From positions 117,752,123 through 117,816,122 of the forward strand of contig NC_088202.1 in the NCBI RefSeq assembly GCF_037126465.1: DNA of 64,000 bases. The letters are read 5' to 3'. The position numbers and the translations under genes were made by a program. Source of the DNA: Ornithodoros turicata (taxonomy: Eukaryota; Arthropoda; Arachnida; Ixodida; Argasidae). The notes beneath the pieces were generated by a model. That model had not been told where the DNA came from, did not search any database, and was given only the letters and a program-made list of their open reading frames with translations. Positions 32,161 to 44,060 of this stretch are shown piece after piece; the first letter of the stretch is position 1; each line of letters begins with the position of its first letter.

Positions 32161-32947
32161 ATTATAGGCTGTATGAACTCTGGCATACAGTGCATTTGCG
32201 CTTTCAGGCGACTTCGTTTCGAGGATTCTCAGCAGCTCCTGATATAGACAGAATTTTAAGAGAACAAATCATGTTACATAGTGGCAGCTGGTGCCATGAC
32301 TGCACACTTTGGCGAACATAACATCGGTCAATTTGATGCGGTGGCCGAAATTTGACAGTTTACCCTAAATACATATAACTGCACAATCATTTAAATAATT
32401 GCTTGTGAATTCCCTTCTAATGGGCATCATCTGAAACGTTAGTTACTCTTGTTGCCTAAGTTGCATATGTACCTAACCAACTTGAGTACCTGGGTACTCA
32501 AGTTACTCTACCTCTGAAATTAGTGTGGGGCGCATCGGCAAACCCGATGATAGGTTGCCTTGGGCCTCGTGCATCATCATCCAATGTATGTGTGTGTGTG
32601 TGTGGCCTCGTGCAGGAAAACGAGTTTCGCCAGTAAACGCGTTCACCTCTTGATGGAGTCACTGCACTCTCTGGTGCGCATTTCTGAACACCTGGCGGAG
32701 TGTAATAGCGGCACGCTTTATCGCACGCCGCTTCTTGGCATAATCGGCGGCACGTCGCTTTCGTTCCCCATTTTTGGTGGCCACGTCTGCATCTGCTGCA
32801 GCAGCAGCATCTCCGGCACATCTGCGAACTCTTACGCGCTCCGCGGCACACCGCCTACTCTATAACTTTGCGGCGTTTGTGTTGCCAGACGACGTGGACG
32901 ACATCGCGTGAGACACGCTGTGCAGACATTGGGTGACCAGTGGCAAG
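32161..32947. other. non-coding, no recognised feature
   Basis: (GT)n-like stretch near 32586-32602; GTTACTC/GAGTAC motifs near 32440-32515 resemble the ends of repeat R. Confidence 0.4.
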
Positions 32948-33225
32948 CCACGGTGGGTAAAAGCGTTCGCTCGCTGGTGGTAACGAAGGTCATGAAGAAT
33001 ATCAAGAGGGGGTGGGGGTTCGAATCCTACCACCGGCTGTGCTGTCTAAGGTTTTCCCTTGATTTTCTGGCAGATTTTTCAGTCGAATGTCGACACAGTT
33101 CCCCGTGAAGTCAGCCCAAGATGCGCACCAGACCCTTGTCCCCCACTCCTTCCTACTGTCCTGTTTTCATCTGTCTAGATCCGTACGCGATCATACCCAT
33201 GGTGGCTTCGTGGCTCTAACACTTA
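32948..33225 (+). repeat. tRNA-derived SINE (tick type), longest copy
   Basis: A degenerate tRNA-like head (to about 33045) has a B-box-like GGGTTCGAATCC near 33016. The body then runs through CCACCGGCTGTGCTGTCT, TGTCGACACAGTTCCCC and CCCCCACTCCTTCCTACTG. The body resembles tRNA-derived SINEs known from ticks, such as Ruka; this was not checked against a database. Related fragments lie at 15308, 52246 and 53120. Transcribed by RNA polymerase III in the family. Confidence 0.75.
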
Positions 33226-34504
33226 AGGACTGTTTCATATAGCTGCGCGCTAATATAGCGCTACAAAACAGCGTGCGAAAACAGCGCTCACTGTTATCGG
33301 ACGGTTCACACTTGCAATGCGGCGTTAGTGCTATAATTTAGCGTAGTTCGGTGGTCGTTTCCGGTCTCTCCCGTCACGGCGCCTCCGGAGTTGGACAGCA
33401 TGCGAACGAACAAGTTCGATCAACTGACTGAGGGAAAAATTACCAGACATTTTGGATGACGGACCCGCCGGTTCCTATGCGGTCGCCGTGCCGTGAAATG
33501 CGAAAGCAAAACAACTCCACGACTTCCGCGTCGTCATCGCTGAGGGGCCTTCTCATTGGCACACACGAATGTATGGCTAATAGTAGTGCTGAAAAGGTTG
33601 ACACGAGCTCAACTCAAGAAAGCCGGAAAGTGCTAATTTTTAGCGGTTTGGAGCACGGCGAGGAGGAAAATATCGTGCTATTTTCTGTCGCTATATAGCA
33701 AATCGCTATAAGTCGCAACAGGCCTTTAATCAAAGGAGCAGACCTTGAAGAGTTTTAGCACATCGGAAGTGCTCTACGGCAACTATACGATGAAAAAAGC
33801 TGCGAAATTCTTCCAAGATCGGCAACGTGCTGTGAGCCACATGAAAGCAATCAGGCGCTTGGCGTATCATATTTTCGGAAATTTTATCGTAAAGACCTTC
33901 CAGTCTACTAAATCTCTTCCGATCCTTCTAAACCTCCGTACTGCACCGGTGTCGCGACGAGGAAACAAACGAAGGGGAGCAGCGTGACGCGATGCGGGCA
34001 CGTGGGCCACAAAAGTGGTTAAAGAAATTATATGACATTTAATACTTTTGTGAGTGACTTGATATCTTACAAACACTTTTAAAACTCAGTATTTAGGGTC
34101 TTAAATTAAATATTTTTGACAGTAACTTCACTCATTTCCGAAGTTACTCCTAAGATACTCATTTCTTTTAGATCGGAAGGTCAAGAAGAAGATTAACTGC
34201 GTATGTTTTCGGTGGGCGCAATGCCACCTACCTATGCATACATTTCATCTTATATATTCTGGCGCACCCCTGTCATCCTGCGGCGTAGCCTTAGGTTGAG
34301 TGGATACGCGGGGCAACGTGTTGGCCTGAAAGGCATTCTTGTGAATGCTCGGGGTCTGTCGAAATCAGGGAAGACTAACTGTAATAACTTCATGGAGTAA
34401 TAGGGAGCTAGGACGGCTGTAAATGTTAATACTTGAAATGAACGGATGATTAAAACAGCAGGTGTAGTTCGAGGAGGCTTTCTCCATTACGTTCGTTTTA
34501 TATG
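33226..34504. other. non-coding, no recognised gene
   Basis: Short ORFs only. 34035-34180 holds AGTAACTT and GTTACTC motifs that look like an inverted relative of the repeat R tail. Confidence 0.4.
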
Positions 34505-35147
34505 GCTCTTTCTCCTCTTCTGGACACAGCATCGTGTATCTGCGCGAGCGACATTACCGGGTGAGACGTCTACGAAGGAAACCATGTACCAAGAAGACAT
34601 GGCGGGAAAACGAAGAGTATCCCAACGACATCTTTTTCTTTTTTTGCTTTGTTTTGTGTGAATTGGTTTGGTCGCAGTTTCCCAAATTGTAACTTGATAC
34701 TACCTTGAAAATAACGCGTTACGTTTTTGAGTATATAGTAGTTAGTTAGTTAGTTAATAAAGTAGCAAATAAAGTAAACCTTGGAGCTTTCAGCAACCCA
34801 CCATGGGTGCTACCTGCTCCATTGCAAGAGCTTTATAGCTGTTACACACTTTGGATCACCCTCAAAATCCTCACAGCAATCAAAACAAATCACAGCGGGA
34901 TCCCTCACATTCTCACGGGCACTCAATCAATAGAGCGGGAAAACAATATCGCACACTACAGGTCTACAAAATACGGTGTCAGCAGTTCACACCAACATGG
35001 AGTTCGCACTTAGTGTTCACAACGCAGTATTTAGTATTCTACTCAAATACATTCCGAGGTTGAGTATTTCGTACTCTCCTCAGTTAGATTTCTGCCTGGT
35101 ATTCAGTAACTTAACTTAAATACTTTTTGCGAGTGTCTTGTACATGT
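34505..35147 (+). repeat. interspersed repeat R, copy B
   Basis: Second copy of the repeat at 15075-15570, sharing GCGCGAGCGACAT, the TATCCCAACGA block and the TGGTATTCAGTAACTTA tail. It contains extra sequence (about 34730-35040), including a (TTAG)n stretch near 34738-34753. Confidence 0.55.
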
Positions 35148-36952
35148 CACGGTTCGAACCATGGCCGGAACCATGATGGTCCGTCCTGCCATATTTGTTC
35201 GATATAATATATCCTAACCTCTTCCAGCAGAATCTATTCGCCATTGGAGGCAACATGTTCGTTGAGTGTGAGGAGAAACAGAAAACATAAGGGACGACAC
35301 TTCTCCTGTTCGGTGCTTTTTTTTCTCTCTCTCTTCTATTTTCCCTGGGATTCATGGAATATAAGTACGTAAAGCCAGGTTGCTTGCCTCCTCGCATAGG
35401 ATTGTCGCATTCTACTCTGTAATAGACTTTGGGTACATATCATATTAGGACATTAAAGATTACTGTACCGGTATTACGCGTTGAGCTATTTGTCAATGTG
35501 GCTTGTTTGGTGTTATTATGTCAGTGCGTCATTTAACGGAATGTGACAGGCTATTGTCTTTGCTTCGTTGCTTCGTACTTTAAAAGCAATAAAAACACCC
35601 GTGCCCGAAAACAAACAAAAAGACGGCACAACGCACAGACACCGTGTTTGTTCCTTCCCTTGCGTGATATCTTCTGCATGCCATTTTGTGCAATATGGTT
35701 TTTAATGCAAGGGAAAACAAGTCCATTCCGTTATATAATACCCCTTTCGCGGGCCCTTAAAGTGAAAATAAGTAAAATGGCAGAGCTGAGAGCTTATCAG
35801 CATGGATGTGGAAACATATCGTCTGCAAGCGACATTGGTCATCCCTTCAAAACTGTGTAGCAGTCAAAGTGTGCGTACATTGCTGCACTGCTGCACCAGG
35901 ATGTTCAACTGACACTCCCCACATGGACTGCCTGTGGTGAGAAGGAGGTGTCCAATCGTAAAGGGTTAAGCAAAACTTCGTACGTGGTAAATGTAGAGTA
36001 GCAAAAAAACATCTCGGTGACAAGGCGTTCCGTACTGTCAGAACGGTCTATCATAGAGTACAAAACGCAAGCTCCGCAGCCGCCAGGAAACTCTTGGGTC
36101 AAACGACATGCTCATATCAGAATAAAGTAGGTGAATGCAGACACAAAAATAATTTATATCTTTCTCCGAGGTGCTCTGCCGCTTCACGCAGTGTCCAAGC
36201 GTCTGCCACAACTATGAAAAAAAAAAAAAAAAACTGCCACGCGATACAATACTATAACCTCGGTGCACATGTCTTTATCTATTTCTTGACACTTTTCTGA
36301 ATTCTTTTTGTAGCACTACTCTCACTTTTTATCTAGCACGGCAGCTGTCAGTTTGCCAAAGCAGTTTCTAAATTCAGCACGCAGCTCTTCGTAGCCTTGT
36401 GCAGCGCTGTGAAACAGAATTAATGAAAGTGTCAAGAATACAACATAAAAACCAGTACCCTGAAGTGTCTCGTTGTATAGTCTTCTTCAGGATTGTGGTG
36501 GGCAAGCATAATCACAACGGGAAGCGGCACATCCCCGGAGGAGGATATCTTTTCTGGGATGCGAAGAATAGCAGAGGAGAGGAGAGTATTCCCCTGCGTC
36601 TCCGATGTGCCTTTGTATCTTTACGTAACTCATTCGTTCGCCCATTAAGTTCCATGTACCTTGAACAGAGACAACAAGAAGGCATTACCTCCGGCGTCCA
36701 AGCTTATCGCCAAACACCGTGAAATGGCTGATGTTCCGATATTGTGACCCACAGGTTCCAGGCGAAATTTCCCAATGTTTATAACTAATCAAAGTTTGTA
36801 AAATCCTCATGCGCACAACGTGCCAAGACGTCTGTGCGGGTGTTTCTATGCAGGTTAGTGTGACTGGGCACTCATTGCAAGCATAGGCTATTACCGAAGG
36901 ATGGGTGTCAACAAACACCCAGACCGTCTTCCGGACTGCTAACTACCGTTAA
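35148..36952. other. non-coding, no recognised gene
   Basis: Contains an A-run near 36216-36232. No ORF with a recognisable domain, no TIR pair. Confidence 0.45.
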
Positions 36953-36954
36953 TA

Positions 36955-37165
36955 CAGGGTGTTCAAAATTAAGCTTTCACGAGCGCTACGCAAATACAGC
37001 GATGACAGGAAACCTGATGATAACTTTACGCTACTTGTGTAAGAAACAGGTGCTGCTAATTATGTAGCACCTGTTTCTTACTCAAGAAACAGAAAAATAG
37101 CATCAGTTTTGCTTTTGTTCGGCTATTTATAAAGTGCTAGTGAAAGCTTAATTTTTAACGCCCTG
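36955..37165. mobile_element. 211-bp TA-flanked MITE, copy 1
   Basis: Starts CAGGGTGTTCAAAATTAAGC after TA, ends with the inverted GCTTAATTTTTAACGCCCTG before TA. A central hairpin (AAGAAACAGGTGCTGCTAAT and its inverse) lies near 37041-37082. Copy 2 at 38901-39111 is very similar and the same length. No coding capacity; probably mobilised by a Tc1/mariner transposase. Confidence 0.85.
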
Positions 37166-37355
37166 TAGAATTCAGCCAAGACACTTCTTTCGGATGGTGG
37201 GACCAGTATGGTCCCCCAAACGTCAAGCTTTTAGTTGTTTTTAATGTTGTAGTGCCAGAGTGCGTTTTTACCAAAACATGAAACCTCCCCGCCTTTGGAC
37301 TATATTCAAGGCCGAAGGATAGAACGAGCGTAGAAATGCGGGGTACTTGGTAACT

Positions 37356-37464
37356 GTACATAATGATACACGGAACGCAGCCAGGGACACGAACGAGAGC
37401 CAGCAGTTCGTTTGTGCACTTCCTCGTCCGTGTCCCTGGCTGCGTTCCGTGTATCATTATGTAC
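37356..37464. repeat. hairpin with perfect 36-bp arms
   Basis: 37356-37391 and 37429-37464 are exact inverted repeats (GTACATAATGATACACGG start), with a 37-base spacer. Not linked to a known family. Confidence 0.9.
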
Positions 37465-37766
37465 GAAGGATGGAAGCCGATTGTATGTTTCGATGATCAT
37501 GGCGTCTAGGCCACCGACTGTTCTGTGTACATACGGGTATTTTGAAAACAGACTGAAGTCTACGGAGTAAGCTACTGAAGAATGCTGGATATTGTAAATA
37601 CTTCGATGTCATTATTAGAAAATATCTAATATTGGATATCCATATTAAACATATGTGTACTAAAGCTTCTCGACGACCTCGGATGTGAAAAGGAAATTTC
37701 GTGTTGCAGGAAAGAAGGAAGTTAACAGCATATAAATCATTGGATCCTCCTTGGAATACGTATATA

Positions 37767-38891
37767 CAGGGTGTTTCATTTAAGAGTGACCCCTAGTTAT
37801 TTTAAAAAATGCACTTGAGATAAAAAAATATAAACCTTCTGCGTCATACTTGTGAAGGTTTTTGCCGCCCAAACAGGTGGTTTCCATCAGTGTACCTCAT
37901 TAATTTGTCTAATTAGCTTAATTGAACTCAAAAATCCCCAAGGAAAGGCAACGTTTTTCTGCGCTAATTAGAAAGCCCATGGCCACACCACCATTTCAGT
38001 CACAATTACAGGATCTTTCACGATCTTTCCACAAAAATTTGACACCCGAAAACACGTAAAAACTGCACGAAAAACCATCGCTCATCAAGGCGCGCTCGTT
38101 CAAGTTGCCAAGCCTAAAGTATAGGGAGGAGCAAAGGACAACACAGGAAACAGCACATAACATCCGATGTCGGTGATTATCGGTAACTGATGGCTGCGAA
38201 CAGATAAGCTCGCGAAGACAAAATGCGTGACTGGGCCGGTCCCCACCCTCCCTTTTTTTTCCTATTTCTCTCATGCTGTTTCCATTGCGCACCCCTGCAT
38301 CTCAAGGACCATTGGCGCTTCTTTCATGTGCCTCTTCCTTTTGTGCGACGTATAGCGTTGCGCAACCAGACGACGGGAGTTCGAGTTGGACTTGCACATA
38401 ACTTCATTTTCATATTTCACATCTCATGCTTCTCGTGTAATGGGGTAGGGTACTGCTCTCAAGCGGTGAATCACCCCAGGCCATAGTCATGATTTAGTTG
38501 TTGTTGTTGTTCCACTGCGCAGTGGGAGTGTCTTCGGGCCTCGCCGATAGCGTCGCCACTGATAAAATCCGAAAACGGGCTTGCAGAGATGGCAAGTTTT
38601 TGGGTGTCGAATTTTTGTGGAAAGATCTTGAAAGATCCTGTAATTGTGACTGAAATGGGGAGTTGTGGCCATGCCTTTCTAATTAGCAAAAAAAAAAAAA
38701 AAAACGCTACCATTCTTTGGCAATTTTTTGAGTTCAATTAAGCTAATTAGACAAATTAATGAGGTACACTGATGGAAACCGCATGTTTGAGCGGCAAAAA
38801 CCTTCACCACAAGTATAACGCAGAACGTTTCTAATTTTTTTTCTCAAATACATTTTTTAATAATTAGGGGCCACTCTTAAGTGAAACACCC
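37767..38891. mobile_element. foldback element D
   Basis: The left arm from 37767 (CAGGGTGTTTCATTTAAG after TA) to about 38055 pairs with about 38595-38891; the right terminus lacks the final TG. The middle contains no transposase. MITE copy 2 starts 10 bases after it. Confidence 0.8.
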
Positions 38892-38900
38892 ATATATATA

Positions 38901-39111
38901 CAGGGTGTTCAAAATTAAGCTTTCACGAGCGCTATGCAAACACAGCGATGACAGGAAACCGGATGATAACTTTACGCTACTTGTGTAAGAAACAGGTGCT
39001 GCTAATTACGTAGCACCTGTTTCTTACTCAAGGAACAGAAAAAATAGCACCAGTTTTCTTTTATTCGCCTATTTATAAAGTGCTAGCGAAAGCTTAATTT
39101 TGAACACCCTG
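38901..39111. mobile_element. 211-bp TA-flanked MITE, copy 2
   Basis: Near-identical in sequence and equal in length to copy 1, starting CAGGGTGTTCAAAATTAAGC and ending AATTTTGAACACCCTG, with TA on both sides. Confidence 0.88.
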
Positions 39112-39878
39112 TATATATGTGTATGTATCAGCAGTCAAGGATCAATAAAATAGCACGCTGTCCGAAAATATAACAAATGTAAAGGTCTACTGCACGGTCC
39201 ATATTTTCCAGTTGCAGAAGGACTCCCTCGGTAACATACATATATCCACAAATACATTTAGATATTTAAAATGAATGACTAAGCTGCAAAATCTTTGTTT
39301 CGTTTGGAGGGTGACCTCTCCTTGGATGGTCTCCAAAAATTTTAGGTTCAGCACAAAAAAAAAGAAAGAAAGAAAGAAAGAAAGAAAGAAGAGATGAACG
39401 GGAGAAAACAGTATCTTGGTACTGTTCCTTGAAGTCGTTACTGCGGGATGGGAAAACGAAGCGCCCTGTAGTCGGTACGAGTACGTCATGAAGATCGCTT
39501 AAAATGATTGGATTCTAGAGTATACGCCAGCAAAAGACATCGCTAACAATGGAATTTATTATATTTCATGAATGTTCTGATACGCGTATGACCTTATATT
39601 ACTCGGAGCTCGAACCGAGCCAAATGTGTGAACCTGACCCCGAACCGAACCCGTGGACTTTTCGATTCTGGTCAGGATGTTGTTTATTCCTCATGTAGAT
39701 ACTACAAGGCAGACATAACTACATTGTCGTATTCACACTTGTATGCATTACCACGTTATATTAAATTTTCCTCCAACAACTACATTAAGACACTCACAGT
39801 CGGATAAACCTACGGAAACCAGTAAAACAGGGAAACCACTTGTCGGTTCTACAGTCTGGTTGAGGGGTTGTGAGGCTA
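39112..39878. other. non-coding with (GAAA)n
   Basis: Simple repeat of GAAA at about 39354-39391; otherwise no feature recognised. Confidence 0.55.
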
Positions 39879-40862
39879 CACAGTAAATCATTTTGCCCAA
39901 AAAAGGTCTATTCTTATAAAAACACCATTTTCTATTCCGCAAAGGGTGCAAGAAGAGCGTTACTAAAGGTGTAATATCGACATACACCACGTTTTATCCA
40001 ATGTCGATCATTAAGGGTGTAAAAACTGTAAAATGGGGTGTTGAAACAGGTGTTTACCGTCTAATACACCTTTTTTACACCCCATTTGAATTGGGAATAT
40101 GGTGTTAAAATTTGTGTTTTACTTCGTGAGAGAAAAATTATGCTGGTTTTACAGCTCCCTCAGCAAGTATTCACATTATAGACGATGACCTAAGTTAAAA
40201 ACACAGTATTTTACAGGGAAGGATGTTAGGTATTTAGTTTCACTCGTTGCAAGCGTGTGTGTTAATTGCAAAAACGCATTCCCGTCACCGTTACAAACGT
40301 TTCCCGCCCCACCACATGTAACGAACGTGCCCCAACAAATTGTATTTCAGTATATGATCCATCCGAAACGTCAATATACGCTACTGAGGTTGCCCGAGGT
40401 CTCTTCAAGCCTCGGCACTCACGCTGGTCCCACAGTGTTACCAAGCTAACGAGGCGTGCCTGCGAAGCATTGAGCTCCGGTTTAGGTTTTACGATGGAAC
40501 CACGGCTGGAAGTCTGCCGTGTTCAGGGTTGTGTTTGCCGTAGAAGCAAGAACGTCGAACTGTATGTCTCGGCCACTGGTCTCGGCATAGTGCCGCAGAA
40601 GCTTCTATTACACTAGCTAATTGCGAGGGAATATTTGCCAGCAAACAATTCCATCATAAAAGGTGCTTTCAATTGAATACTCCCCTTTTAAGGATGTTTT
40701 TTTGTTTTGAAACGCCCATTGTAACAGTGTTTTATTAGGAATGCACTTAAGTGAAGGGTGTATTCGAAAACATCCATCATTTGAGTGTAAAGGCAACACC
40801 AAAAAGGTGTGCGCCATGGGACAAGCCATTCACACCAAAAAAGTGTAAATAGTTTTACTGTG
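39879..40862. mobile_element. GGTGT-rich TIR element 1 (non-autonomous)
   Basis: Begins CACAGTAAA and ends with the inverse TTTACTGTG, flanked by TA (39877-39878 and 40863-40864). Both subterminal regions repeat GGTGT/ACACC. 984 bp, no transposase. Resembles 44286-45767. The CAC start and short duplication leave the superfamily open (CACTA-like or another). Confidence 0.72.
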
Positions 40863-40864
40863 TA

Positions 40865-41271
40865 GTCATGAGTTTAAAGCATTTGAAGGTGAGGCACAGT
40901 GGGGCCCTCCCTGGAAATGAGATCATGAGTTGAAGGAGGTAAAGTGACCATGTTCGCGACGGCCAGCGTTGCTTTGACTACCAAGTGACGATTTGGAAAA
41001 CATCGAGAGCAGGTCCAAGAGCGCGTCCGGCAGAGGAAGCGGTACATGTTTGTCTGGTTTTTAGACATAATGCAGAAAACAAAGAATGTATCGAAATCGT
41101 AAAGAGTTATGTTGTTGCACTCCTAGCTGCTTCTCACCTGGTGGAAGTACCCTACGCTGTCCTTTAATAATTTTCTAATCAAAAAGAACGGAACGGAACT
41201 CTCGCATTTTATCCCATCGCACGGGTTTCCTGATCATCTCATGTTACCATGAATCTTTCTTCTTTAAAACA
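40865..41271. other. non-coding, no recognised feature
   Basis: One 60-codon ORF without a domain. Confidence 0.4.
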
Positions 41272-41400
41272 TTTGTGGCTTACGTAGCGAGACAACCATG
41301 ATCATTGGGCAACGCCACAGTGGTCGGATTGTGGATCAATTTTCGCCACATAAGGGTCCATTAACGCGCACTGAAACCTGAGCACACAGCGTAGCGTATT
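41272..41400 (-). repeat. SINE body fragment (second family)
   Basis: Resembles the body of the SINE at 43793-44060 (GTAGCGAGACAACC, GCCACAGTGGTC, GGTCCATTAACGCGC); the tRNA-like head is absent. Confidence 0.55.
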
Positions 41401-41842
41401 TAATGTCTCTTGCGTAAATAATATATCTCTGCCGCAGACTGAGTAGACATTATAGTACTGCAATACGGAGTATCACAAGAATCTCGTCACTTCTCTACAC
41501 CTGGTAATACAGAACGAGGAACCGATATTTCTTTGCAGGCGCTGACATGATACCACACGCTTATCAACAAATGACTCGCAAAGATAAAGTATAACACTAA
41601 GTTGTACGAAAACAATACCAAGAACGATGCAGAAAAGTACTTCACTTTGCCAGAGCATCATTTCGTATGTTAAAATGCACGTGGTATTACGGCAAGGCGA
41701 AGCATCAGATATACGCATGCGTGCCACGGCCTTTCAAAATATGTATTGTTCATACACCTTTGACAAACAATCACAGAGTTCTGCAAACATCACTGGGTTA
41801 CAGCTAATGTCATATGAGCATATATATATATGAGCATATATA
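41401..41842. other. non-coding, no recognised feature
   Basis: Ends in a short (TA)n before foldback B. Confidence 0.4.
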
Positions 41843-42719
41843 CAGGGAGTCCCAGAAAACGTGTCATTGAATTATAATAAAAGAACTACGCCACCTAGAA
41901 TCATGCGGTCAACAGCATTTGTTCTTATTAGGTTTTTGCCACCTCCTAATGTGAATGTCATGTACTCCAAGTTTAATTATGTAAATAATTGCGAACTGAA
42001 CTCGGAAATTTGCCAAGTAAAGGTCACTTTTTTACCCCACCAATATGAAGTGCGTGCCGAATTCACTCAAATTCATGATAATTCACAGTGATACTCACGA
42101 GCTATCCCATCGGAGAAAATAGCCGAATATCATGCTTTTCGGAGCACCGGACCATAGCGCGCGATGACTTTCTGAGCGCAATCGCTCTCAGTGCGACGAA
42201 AGGAGGTTCCGAAGCCTGCCCACAGAGTGATAGTAGAAAAAGTAACAGTTCCTAAAATTGGGAGAGGGAATGCATTATCCCAGCGAAAGTCGGACGTGAT
42301 AAGCCGTGCCTGTTTTATCGCTTTCTGCGATGTCGGGGAGGGCTGGGTTTCCAAGCTCCTTTCGTCGGACTGACAAAGATTGCGCTGAAAAATTCATCGT
42401 GCGCTATTCTTTGCGACCTCCGTAGAGCATGATGTTCGGCTATTTTTTCCGATGGGATAGCTTCTGAATATCCCTATCAATTATCATTAATTTGACTAAA
42501 TTAGACACGTTCTTCACATTGGTGGGGTAAAAAAGTGACCTTTACTAGGCAAATTTCCGACTTAAGCTCGCAAAAATTTACATAATTAAACTTACGTTAC
42601 ACGACATTCACACGAGGGGGTGGCAAAAACCCAGTAAGAACAAATGCCATTGACCGCATGACTCTAGGTGGTGTAGTTTTTTTATTATAATTCAATGGCA
42701 CGTTTTCTGGGACACCCTG
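41843..42719. mobile_element. foldback element B
   Basis: Starts CAGGGAGTCCCAGAAAACG after TA and ends GGGACACCCTG before TA. Arms of about 340 bp (41843-42185 and 42385-42719) are diverged inverted repeats; no coding capacity. A single right-arm copy lies at 53868-54028. Confidence 0.85.
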
Positions 42720-42721
42720 TA

Positions 42722-43365
42722 GGTACACATGGAACGATGCGGCAGCACCAGAGGACACGTGTTTCGCCGTGTTTGCGGCTCGTCAGCCCTGGGTAGTTGC
42801 GCATCGTTCCGAATTGGCAAACCAGGGGTCACTCAGGGGCAAACCAGGGGGGTGAGTCACCCCTGGTTTGCAAATTCGGAACGATGCGCAGCTACCCAGG
42901 GCTGACGAGCCGCAAACACGGCGAAACACGTGTCCTCTGGTGTTGCCGCATCGTTCCATGTGTATCTGTTTCTCTGCGTGCAGCCATAGAAGCCATGTTA
43001 ATCTGTAAGTTTGAATTTCAAACACGTCTAGTATCATTTATTTGTTTCTTTAATGGCTTTTTTTTCCTGCATTGTAATTCACTGGCTTGCACTGTAGCAT
43101 TGAGGAGTGCTCAGTCACCCTCCCAGATGTATATCGCTCGCGGAGTGACCCCTGGTTTGCCAATTCGGAACGATGCGCAGCTACCCAGGGCTGACGAGCC
43201 GCAAACACGGCGAAACACGTGTCCTCTGGTGCTGCCGCATCGTTCCATGTGTATCTGTTTCTCTGCGTGCAGCCATAGAAGCCATATTAATCTGTAAGTT
43301 TGAATTTCAAACACGTCTAGTATCATTTATTTGTTTCTTTAATTGCTTTTTTCCTGCATTATGAG
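42722..43365. repeat. 288-bp-family copies, diverged subtype
   Basis: One short direct unit (from about 42731), an inversion at about 42835-42855, then two inverted units ending about 42965 and 43253. Sequence differs from the 18-kb cluster at fixed positions (ATGGAACGATGCGGCAGC for TTGAACGATGCGACAGC). It abuts the right end of foldback B. Confidence 0.82.
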
Positions 43366-43792
43366 CATATATATATATACATCATCACACCAAACAAGAA
43401 ATTCGCTCTATAGCTTTTGCAAACACCCATGTGAACATTAACTTGTGCATTACATTTTCTTTCTTTTTTTTTGTGATTACTTGCGTCAAAGTTCCGAAAA
43501 TAAATACCTAACTTCTGGAGAAACTACACTCTAAAGGAGCCTTTGTTCCCTTGCAACACTCACATGTAAATACTACGGGACAATCGGAGGAGCAACCCAA
43601 AAATAGCATTGCTTGCAGATAACTAGTCCACAGTACATAACATATGCTATGTACAAGGATAGAATGACTAAAATGCAAGCGAGCTGGCGATTAAACAGCT
43701 CTGTTTGAGACTTTGTCCGTGTGTGTCTATTTCGTACATCTCTTGTCTCGGGGTGTTTAACAATATGAGACATGCTATGTGACCCTTCATTA
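43366..43792. other. non-coding, no recognised feature
   Basis: AT-rich; nothing supported. Confidence 0.4.
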
Positions 43793-44060
43793 ATAATAAT
43801 AATTGGGTGTTTACGTCGCGAGACAACTGAGATCATGAGTGTCGCCACAGCGGTCTGTGTGTGGATTGCTTGTTGCCCACCTGAAGGTTCTTTAACGTGC
43901 GATGAAAGCTCACCACACGGCACCCCGTACCTCGTGGAAGACGACGTGTCTAAGCTACTTGCACCTGCCACCAAGTTGCTGGCGTCCTCGGCCGGGTTCG
44001 AAGCCGCGATCTCGGGATCAGAAGCCGAGCACGCTACCGATTGAGCCACCAAGGCCGGTC
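43793..44060 (-). repeat. tRNA-derived SINE, second family, full-length-like
   Basis: Read on -, it starts with a tRNA-like head with A-box TGGCTCAATCGG and B-box-like GCTTCGAACCC, then a body of about 190 bp, and ends in (ATT)n at 43793-43803. The (ATT)n end suggests it uses a LINE with a similar tail. The body has a fragment relative at 41272-41400. Confidence 0.8.

Noticed and set aside
39187..39489. Phe/Leu/Ser-rich ORF
   Set aside because: Translation of the (GAAA)n complement.
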